A stretch of 64,000 nt of DNA from Poecilobothrus nobilitatus. Taxonomy: Eukaryota > Arthropoda > Insecta > Diptera > Dolichopodidae. The DNA lies in contig OX352773.1 in the NCBI GenBank assembly GCA_947095535.1, forward strand, positions 129,100,830 to 129,164,829, in the 5' to 3' direction. Both the position numbers and the translations under genes were made by a program. Under the pieces are notes generated by a model, which was not told the origin of the DNA, did no database searches, and saw only the letters and a list, made by a program, of their open reading frames with translations. Positions 57,040 to 64,000 of this stretch are shown here, piece by piece; position 1 is the stretch's first letter; each line of letters starts with the position of its first letter.

Positions 57040-59990
57040 TTAATTTTCATCAACGGTTGAGTCTTCTGAACTACTTGAATCACCATCATTTAAATTTTCT
57101 ATAAGTTTCCAATGTTTCATATAGTCCGCACTTGTTGTGGTTGTATGTGGGCCTTCGCTATTTCCTATTTTGGATACGGTGTATCTATCGTGTCCACCAA
57201 TTTTTATAATTTTGTAGGGACAAGATATTTGGCAGATATTTTTAATGATATTCCAAACTGCGTTCTCTTAATTGCCACGATATCACCAATTTCATATTTC
57301 TGGGCTAATTTACGTTTTTTGTTATAACTTTTCCGGTTTCCTGTTTGCACTTTTTCAATATTATTTCGCACGTCGATTCTCATTTCATCTCGTTCTTCTA
57401 ATAATATATTTTCAATTGCTTCGTCTATTATTTGGCTAATATTTATATCTTCATTATTTCTCATTTTAACACCAGTTAAAATTTCAAAAGGTGATCTTGC
57501 AGTGCTACGATGCATGGTTGAGTTTATACATCTTTGCAGCCTTCCAGTATAGGTATACCATTTGCTCGAATCAGTCATAGATAATTTTGTTAAAACTGCA
57601 ATAATTGTTCGATTTGTTCTCTCGATTTGGCCATTTCCTCGTGGAACGCCGGTTGTGGTCAAAACATGTTCAATTTTCTCATTTGCACAATAATCCAGAA
57701 ACAAATTGGATGTGAAAGCACTTCCCCTGTCAGAAATGATACGTTTTGGATTACCGAATACATCTTTTTGTATATTAAATTTTTGGATTACTTCAGCTGC
57801 TGTTGTTGACTTAGTTGGGTAAATCCATACAAATTTTGAGAACGCATCAACTACACTAAGTATGTAACGATATTGTTTACTTGTTTCAGTCATCGGCCCC
57901 AGATGGTCAATATGGTAAGTTCCCATTGGATAACATTCTTTATCGATTGTATTTAGGTAACCTTCTTGTTTACCAATTTTGTAATCACCTAATATGAATA
58001 CAATACAGTTCTGACGCACAACATCAATTTTTTCTTTTAATTTCGGTATGTGGTAATTTTTTTCAATAACATCCATCATTTTCTTCGTTCCAAAATGCCC
58101 ATTTTCATGAATTACTTTTATAACTTCAGTTTGCATCATTTTGGGGATACAGAGAAGTTTTTCGCCAACATCATTTTTTTGTATAAAGAAGGCTCTAAGA
58201 AGTCGTTCGTTATAATGTAGGAAACTGGGTTTCTACTTAGAGCATCAGCATACTTGAGTTTATTTCCAGGTCTATGTTCTAAAACGAATTCGTAATCTTG
58301 AAGAAGTAGTGCCCATCCTGAGATTCTTGGAATTAAGTTCGTTTTTTGCATTGTACCCTTGAATGCCGCACAATCTGTGACAATTTTAAATTTTATGCCC
58401 AACAAGTAGACGCGCATGCTTTTTAATGCTGATATAATCGCGAGGACCTCTAACTCGTAGCTATGATAATTTTCTTCAGTGGGTGATGTTTTTTGCTGTA
58501 ATAATAAACTGAATGGAAATTATTATCATCAGCTGATTTTTGCAGCAAAACGGCCCCATAACCCCACTTTGACGCATCTGTGTGGAGTTCTGTTTCAGCT
58601 TCTTGATGGTATAGTGCTAATACTGGTTTTGTCGATAAAATTGTTTTCAGTTCCTTAAATGCGATTTTGTGTTTTTCGCCAAATATAAATTTGGTTTCCT
58701 TTTTTAGCAGATCTGTTAGAGGTCTTGCTATTATTGAGTACCACGGCACGAACTTTCTAAAAAATCCTGTGAGACCTAAAAAGCTCTGTAGCTGTTTCAC
58801 AGTTGTTGGTTCAGGAAACTTTGTTACCGCTATTGTCTTAATTTCGGCTGGGCGAACAGTGCCGTTTGAAATTACAAATCCGAGATAAATAATACTTCGA
58901 CAAATGAATTGACATTTTTTCCATTTAAATTTCAAATTATACCTTTCTGCCAGTTTAAATACTTCATTTAATCTTTGTATCATTTTCATCCTTCGCTAAG
59001 ACTACAATGTCGTCCATATAAATTAAAATTATCTCCTTGTCGAGTAGTAGTTGAAAAATTACGTTGATATATCTCTGGAAAATAGTCGGTGACGTACACA
59101 AACCAAAAGGTGCTTTACAAAATTCATATTGCCCATTTGGTGTGCAAAAAGATGTGAATTTTTGGCTTTCTTTAGCGACATCCACATGAAAAAATCCATT
59201 TTCTAAGTCGAGCGTCGAAAATATTTTAGTTTTACTCAGCGCATCAATTTGATCTTCGATCAGTGGTAGCGGATATCTATCCCTATAATTTGTTTGTTTA
59301 ATTGGCGACAATCTATACATAGACGTTTGGTACCATCTTTTTTATTGGCTAATACAATTGGACTAGCAAAATCAGAGGTGCTTGGTTTTATTACTTCAGC
59401 TTTCAGCCATTCATCTATTTGCTGTTTTACAATGTTCTTTTCTAGTGGTGCGAGTTTTCTAGGATTTTATTTAATTGGTGTTTCGTTTTTTAAAATTATT
59501 TTTAATTCGACATTTGTAGATTTTTCATTACGCGGAGTGTAATTAGCTATCATGTTATTAATCTCGGCTTCATAATTTTTGTTTCCAATATTCAATTCAT
59601 CGGATGTAACATTATAAGACTCCATAGTTGAGATTTTATTTAGTTTTTTCACAAAAAATACCATCGTTTGTAAGTTTAATATCAGTGTTGTTTAAAACAT
59701 CTCTACCAATTAGCATGGGTAATTTGAGAAAATTTCCGGAGACAACATGTACTGTAATTTTGTATTCTTCATCATCGATTTCTATATTGCCTTCAAATGC
59801 ACCTAATGTGCAGACCGCGTCACTTGAAAGACCTTGTATTTTGATCGTTGTAGAGATCAAATCTGGTGCGCCTAGTTTTACATATTCATCTGCTCTTATT
59901 AAAGTAAAATCGCTACCTGTGTCAATAATGGAAAATATATTTTTTCCATCCATTTTAATAATTTTACCGGATTCACAATTTTTATTTACT
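57040..59990 (-). pseudogene. Ty3/gypsy pol (protease, RT, RNase H, integrase), broken
   Basis: Protease: SIIDTGSDFTLIRADEYV (Asp near 59923) and MLIGRDVL. RT: KQTNYRDRYPLPLIEDQID, STLDLENGFFHV, FGLCTSPTIFQRYI, YMDD at 59009-59020. After a shift comes LGFVISNGTVRPAEIK and, in RNase H, LHTDASKWGYGAVLLQ (Asp near 58578), then RPGNKLKYADALSRNP. Integrase (58139-57204): H-x3-H then a single Cys, the second zinc Cys being Phe (CIVF). The triad is Asp78, Asp137, Glu173 (HIDH, ISDRG, GQIERTN), spacing DD35E intact. The frame continues to a stop at 57040 with an acidic tail. Breaks near 59460, 58975, 58430 and 57230. Confidence 0.88.
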
Positions 59991-60864
59991 AGTGAGCATG
60001 ACCCATCTTGTGTGGGACAATTTTTTGAAGTGTGGCCAAAATTTCTGCACTTACAACATCTAATTTCTTTTTCAGGACAATTTGAACTTTTGTGACCCAA
60101 TTCGTCACATTTATAGCACTTTATTTTTTCACTTTTGTATGGTGGTGTACTTGAATTTCTATTTATTACTTTAAATCTATTTTGTTCACTAAAATTCTTA
60201 AAATTTGTTAATAAACTTTCTTTATATTGATTGTATGCTACTAATTTCTCTTTTAAAGTTTTAATTGTTGTTGCGCCGTATAAGATGGACTTATTACTTG
60301 GTTAATCGTTAATACCATTGATAATATATTTCACTAAAGCAGGTTCATCATTCATTCTGCCTCTTACTGCAATTTCGCGAATTTTCAATATGTACTCCTG
60401 CACACTTTCATTTTTCTCTTGCTTGGTATTGTTTAATTTTTTATGTAGATCCGCTGAATTAATAATTTCATCAAACTCCTCAATTAAAAACTGTTTTAAC
60501 TGATTTCATGTCGGCAATAATGGTTCAGCTCGAATAGCCCTTTTGGCTGTTGCCGTTAGCAGTCGTTTCGCAAAAATATTTAATTCTACAGTTCTGATTT
60601 TCAAAATTCTAGCCATTTCCTCTACGTTAGAAATCCACATTCTCACATCATACTCATCATTTCCGCTAAATTCTGGAACAACAGCCTGAAAATCGCTAAA
60701 TGTGGTATTACTTCTTTGATTTTGTTTTAGTTCTTCGACTTCTTCTTTTCTGTCTGTATCTCGTTATGTGCAATTTCTGTGTCTCTATCTCGTTCAAAAA
60801 TTTGGTTAAAATCGACTTCATTTTCTCTAATATGTGTGCTATTTTTATTTCTCCTTCTTGTCAT
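59991..60864 (-). pseudogene. Ty3/gypsy gag, broken
   Basis: It starts at ATG 60862-60864 (MTRRRNKNSTHIRENEVDF, charged). It continues through a capsid-like region in several frames (WISNVEEMARILKIRTVELN, FAKRLLTATAKRAIRAEPLL, NESVQEYILKIREIAVRGRM). It ends with two zinc knuckles at about 60125-60000 (CYKCDELGHKSSNC and CCKCRNFGHTSKNC), which in retroelements package RNA. Stops near 60750, 60500 and 60300 break it. It joins directly to protease in the same frame. Confidence 0.8.
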
Positions 60865-61007
60865 TTCTAAAATTAAAATTTTAAGATTATGCTTACTTTA
60901 TCTAATTTCTGTGTAATCGGAATTTCCAAACTTCTGATTTTCAAATCAAATTTCTAAACTTCTGAATTATAGGTTAATTCCACATGTGCTTTTTTTGAGC
61001 CCCCATT

Positions 61008-61385
61008 TGTATGTGTATTTGTTTAATAAAAATTAAATCCAAGGTGTTTCTTTTAATATTTTAAGATTGAAGTTTTATTCCAATAAATGTTACAATTTTT
61101 ATTTTATGTTTAAATTCTTTTAGATATATAATTTTTTCCAAATTAGATCTTTTAACAATAATTAATTCAATTTTTATTTTAACTTTAATCTTAATTACAG
61201 TAAATCATAATATTAAAAAGGTTTTTTTTCTACAGGCAAAATCTAATTATTACTCTATTCGTCGACAGTTATAGCAAGAGTGCTCTTTTTTTAGTCATTC
61301 AATTCAAATATGCATGTCATCTGTTTACGACATCTGTTTAATCAAAATGGCAAGACTAGAGTGACCAGCGGGCTAAATTTCTACA
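61008..61385 (-). repeat. 5' LTR
   Basis: 378 bases, partner of 56552-56930; about a dozen differences. Confidence 0.92.
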
Positions 61386-61389
61386 TACA
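61386..61389. repeat. Target site duplication TACA (right)
   Basis: Partner of 56548-56551. Confidence 0.8.
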
Positions 61390-61790
61390 TATATGCAAAT
61401 TACTTTATACTGATACAGATTCATTGATTTATGAAATAAAGTCAAAAGGTATATATGATGTAATAAAAAATAATCTTCAAAAATTTGATACCAAGCGGTT
61501 ACCCTGAAAATAATGTTTATAATATACATTTAATAAACAAAAAAGTGCTTGGATTGATGAAAGATAAAATGAGTGGAAACATTATGACTAACTTTGTGGA
61601 TCTAAGATTAAAAATCGATGATTATTTAAGCTGTTTGAATGATGAAAAAGTAAGGGTTCAATCTCAATTATTAATAAAATGCACAAAAGATAAAGTTTAT
61701 ACAATATCATAAAATAAAATTGCTTTGAAGCAGTTTGATGATAAACGAAAACTGTTGTCAAATTCTACAGACACTTTACATTAATGGTAT
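61390..61790 (+). pseudogene. Maverick/Polinton-type DNA polymerase B, 3' piece
   Basis: It continues the gene cut at 56547. It reads ICKLLYTDTDSLIYEIKSKG, with the DTD catalytic motif C intact. It continues [10 protein letters not shown], then in another frame [20 protein letters not shown] and [19 protein letters not shown]. After a stop near 61710 comes NKIALKQFDDKRKLLSNSTD, close to the usual C-terminus. Compared with the family, the part following GLM is shortened. Removing the LTR element does not by itself restore one frame, so decay preceded or followed the insertion. Confidence 0.75.
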
Positions 61791-62139
61791 TACTAATACT
61801 TAGACGATATATTTTTATTTTAAATTAATTATAATACTTCACAATAGTATAAATTTACTTAATGAAAAAAGAATCTGAAAAAATATAAGTAAAATATCTA
61901 CGTAAAATTAAAATAAAAAGCAAAAAAAGAAAGAAAAAAAATAAATGAAAATTTTGTTTTTAAGTTTTAATTATTTTGTATTATTTAATTTAAATTTTTT
62001 ATTAGTTGTGAATACTGAGAACACTATTATCACTACAAATAATGCAATATGGACCATAGTTCAAGTTTTCAGCTCATTATGTGTTTTAATCCATTTTTTT
62101 TCAGTTCGTTTTATGTTATTAATTTATGTACACTAACAA
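61791..62139. other. Spacer after polymerase B
   Basis: A 63-codon frame at 61945-62136 is hydrophobic (two possible membrane segments) but has no recognisable family; chance is likely. Confidence 0.35.
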
Positions 62140-62620
62140 TTTTAATAAAGTTAGTTGAGTATTATAAAACCGCAATTATCCTGTTATTTAAATTTTATAC
62201 ATTTTCTGTAAATACTGAATGAGTATGTAAAAGGAATTTACTTTAAGAATCAAAAGTGTAAATATGATGTATTGTGATAAGAAAGAGAATTCTATAGTAT
62301 TTTAGAGCATAGAGTATTTGAAGCATCATAATTCTAATAAATTTATGCACCATAAAACGGCAATCTTCCGGCTTTTTCTTTTACATTTCCAAAAATTATA
62401 ATTTAGAAACTTAATTATTACATGACGTCAAAAAATTTCATAGTTTTTAAAAAAATATATAGTAACTTGAAAAGCATTCTAAGTGTTATGATAATTTCAT
62501 AACAAGTATCATATTAATGATAATTTTGGTACTATGAAACCGCATATATCCTGCTATTTAAATCTTAAAGCATTTTCTACAGAATCTGTATTAGATTGAT
62601 AAAAAACAATTTTTAAGAAT
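62140..62620. repeat. Three ~185-base direct repeats upstream of a small gene
   Basis: AAAACCGCAATTATCCTG at about 62166, AAAACGGCAATCTTCCGG at 62354 and GAAACCGCATATATCCTG at 62537, spaced about 188 and 183 bases. Copies 1 and 3 share about 100 bases of flanking text (TATTTAAAT, CATTTTCTRYA). Confidence 0.55.
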
Positions 62621-62649
62621 TTTTTATAACCAGCATAAGAAAAAGTGGT

Positions 62650-62686
62650 ATAAATAGGCTGCACATATTGATTAATTATTCAGTTG
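62650..62686 (+). promoter_or_regulatory. Core promoter: TATA box and initiator
   Basis: TATAAATA at 62650-62657 and an arthropod initiator TTCAGTTG with the A at 62683, 33 bases downstream of the first T. The frame it would serve starts at 62861. Confidence 0.6.
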
Positions 62687-62860
62687 TTACACTAATTAGC
62701 ATAAATAAACATTTGAAAATTAAAATATTAGAAAATTAATTTTTTAAACAATTTGCATAAAAAATTCGAACCAAGCTTCTAAAATACTAAAGCTTCAAAA
62801 TACAAGCTTCTAAATAGCTTTTATTAAGTATATACAAAATTGTATAAAATTATAAAAATT

Positions 62861-63043
62861 ATGAAAGTTGATACCAAATTTGGAGAAAGAGTTACAGCAG
62901 AACTGGACGAATTCAAAATTTTTCTCCCAGTACGTTTTAATACCCTTACAAATGATGAAATAACAAAATTGAATGATGGATCATATGGCCTGGTTAATTA
63001 TGGTCATAAAGGGAAAACATTCAACATAAAAATTGTGAAATAA
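62861..63043 (+). CDS. Small 60-residue protein, possible Maverick-associated gene
   Basis: The ATG at 62861 opens VDTKFGERVTAELDEFKIFL, PVRFNTLTNDEITKLNDG, SYGLVNYGHKG, to a TAA at 63041-63043. It alternates charged and hydrophobic residues like a small beta-barrel and has none of the Phe/Leu bias of chance frames here. I recall similar short proteins in insect genomes but cannot assign a function. It is on the polymerase B strand, 1.1 kb downstream, with its own TATA/initiator promoter. After the TAA the frame stays open to TGA at 63145-63147, an acidic 34-codon stretch, so the stop may be a recent truncation. Could also be an unrelated single-exon gene. Confidence 0.55.
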   Translation: MKVDTKFGERVTAELDEFKIFLPVRFNTLTNDEITKLNDGSYGLVNYGHKGKTFNIKIVK

Positions 63044-63153
63044 AACAAATGGACCGGTGTGATGGAGCATACAGACGACAATGGTAAGGATGATGAAGAT
63101 TCCGTTATTCTTTCTTCAAGAAAGTCAGGCGATGTTATAATTATATGATAAAT

Positions 63154-63159
63154 AATAAA
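63154..63159 (+). terminator. Polyadenylation signal candidate for the small gene
   Basis: AATAAA seven bases after the TGA that closes the extended frame; common by chance in this composition. Confidence 0.35.
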
Positions 63160-64000
63160 ATTAATATTTTAATTTATATAGTTTTCTTTTATTTTTAAAT
63201 TGTATCTTAATTTTCACTTCAGTTTTCCCTTTCAAACTTTAAACACGTACTTGTGGTTCTCTCGCATTTTAATTTTATTTAATTTCTTGTTTTTTTTTTA
63301 AAGTAATATTACTAACTAACTTAATATTTCCGTTATAAATTTTTTTATTTTTTTTCTTACTATTAACTGTTGATATTAACCTAAGTGGAATTCAATTCAT
63401 TTATTAAATACAATTAATATACAAAGTAAATTTAAGTTAACCAAATTGACAACTAAAAAAAATAAAAGGTGTAATTTGATCTCTTTAAATACTTTTTAAT
63501 TTTTATTGCATTTTCATCTTGAACTTGAATTTTATTTGAATTGCAATTATATGAACTTGAATTATTTTTAAATTTTAATTTAATTTGTATTGACTGTGCA
63601 CTTTTTCTTTTCAAACTTATTTTACTTTAGAACTAAAAATAAAATTAAAACTTATTGTACAAAAAGGAATTTAAATGCAATCATAATAAATCTAAATTTG
63701 TTATTTGTAAAGCATTCTGTAAAAGGAATCTTCATGGAGTGTGTATGGGTTTAAGTAGAGATTGGTATCTCTTTTATCACCTGTAGTTAAGTTGAATCTC
63801 TTCAAAATAATAATGATAGTAGATATGTTTTAGCTAGATTAAGGGATACTAAGATTTTTGCAAATGTAAGACTGTATTTAGTTTACTTATATGATAAATA
63901 TAATGACGTATGTATAGGCGGTAAAACGAACACATAAAAGTTGCAATCAACAAGAGGGTCTTCTGACGGATGTAAATGAGCTCCATAATATTTTTGTAAG
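63160..64000. other. No supported gene
   Basis: A+T-rich to 63690, then more complex text to the edge. Short readable stretches (GVCMGLSRDWYLFYHL near 63740, VLARLRDTKIFANVRLYLVY near 63820) are in different frames and not recognised. They may be the start of another degraded element that continues beyond the window. Confidence 0.35.

Larger units (their letters stand above)
56552..61385 (-). mobile_element. Ty3/gypsy LTR retrotransposon inserted in the polymerase B gene
   Basis: A 4.83-kb element on the minus strand with two near-identical LTRs, gag, protease, reverse transcriptase, RNase H and integrase in the standard Ty3/gypsy order. It is flanked by TACA duplications. No envelope-like frame follows integrase. 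A primer-binding-site-like TGG starts two bases inside the 5' LTR (minus strand from about 61005: TGGGGGCTCAAAAAAAGC). The tRNA is not assigned. The LTRs differ at about 3 percent of positions, and both gag and pol are frame-broken, so the copy is old and inactive. Confidence 0.92.

Noticed and set aside
59628..60095. 155-codon plus-strand frame
   Set aside because: Antisense shadow of the Ty3/gypsy gag-protease.
61945..62136. 63-codon frame with two hydrophobic stretches after polymerase B
   Set aside because: Composition alone explains it; no promoter or relative seen. Kept only as a note.

Overview
The window looks like nuclear DNA of an insect. It is very A+T rich, genes are broken by introns, and the transposon families (mariner, P/THAP, MULE, hAT, Merlin-like, Helitron, several non-LTR clades, Ty3/gypsy, Maverick) are typical of arthropods. 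The order cannot be fixed from sequence alone; Diptera and Hemiptera both fit. Host genes are few: most of the 64 kb is dead transposons nested in one another.

Layout. 1-25 kb: remnants of a mariner-like transposase, a TIR element with internal tandem repeats (3.7-5.9 kb), a MULE transposase with a SWIM finger, a 21-bp minisatellite (12.8-13.05 kb), a P/THAP-like transposase piece, a probable Helitron on the minus strand (14.7-18.0 kb) carrying a 145-bp tandem array, then a jockey/CR1-like LINE and an RTE-like LINE, both on the minus strand. 25.3-27.9 kb: a third LINE family on the plus strand. 28.6-29.2 kb: three small exons with clean splice sites that encode a complete Src-family SH2 domain, best matched to Src42A, on the minus strand. 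Neither its SH3 nor its kinase exons are recognisable in the window. 30.8-35.6 kb: repeats and transposon scraps.

37.6-42.4 kb (minus strand) holds the main unexplained gene: an uninterrupted 1590-codon frame for a protein I do not recognise. It has four copies of an SYEEFKK-type repeat, paired CxxC motifs, and a block of YGTIY(D/E) tyrosine motifs. 44-45.2 kb is a tandem array whose units carry a tRNA-like pol III A-box/B-box pair on the minus strand.

46.4-51.2 kb is a graveyard where a hAT gene is cut by a LINE and two copies of the same LINE face each other. A Merlin/IS1595-like transposase remnant follows at 52.6-53.4 kb. 55.5-61.8 kb is a Maverick/Polinton-type DNA polymerase B gene split by a Ty3/gypsy retrotransposon (56552-61385, 378-379-bp LTRs, TACA target duplication). 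Downstream of it, three ~185-bp repeats lead into a TATA + initiator promoter and a small conserved-looking 60-codon gene.

How things work together: the Src42A exons and the 1590-codon gene share a strand. If the SH3 exon lies beyond the right edge, the big gene and everything around it sit inside a Src42A intron. All the polymerases and transposases described here are broken and look inactive.
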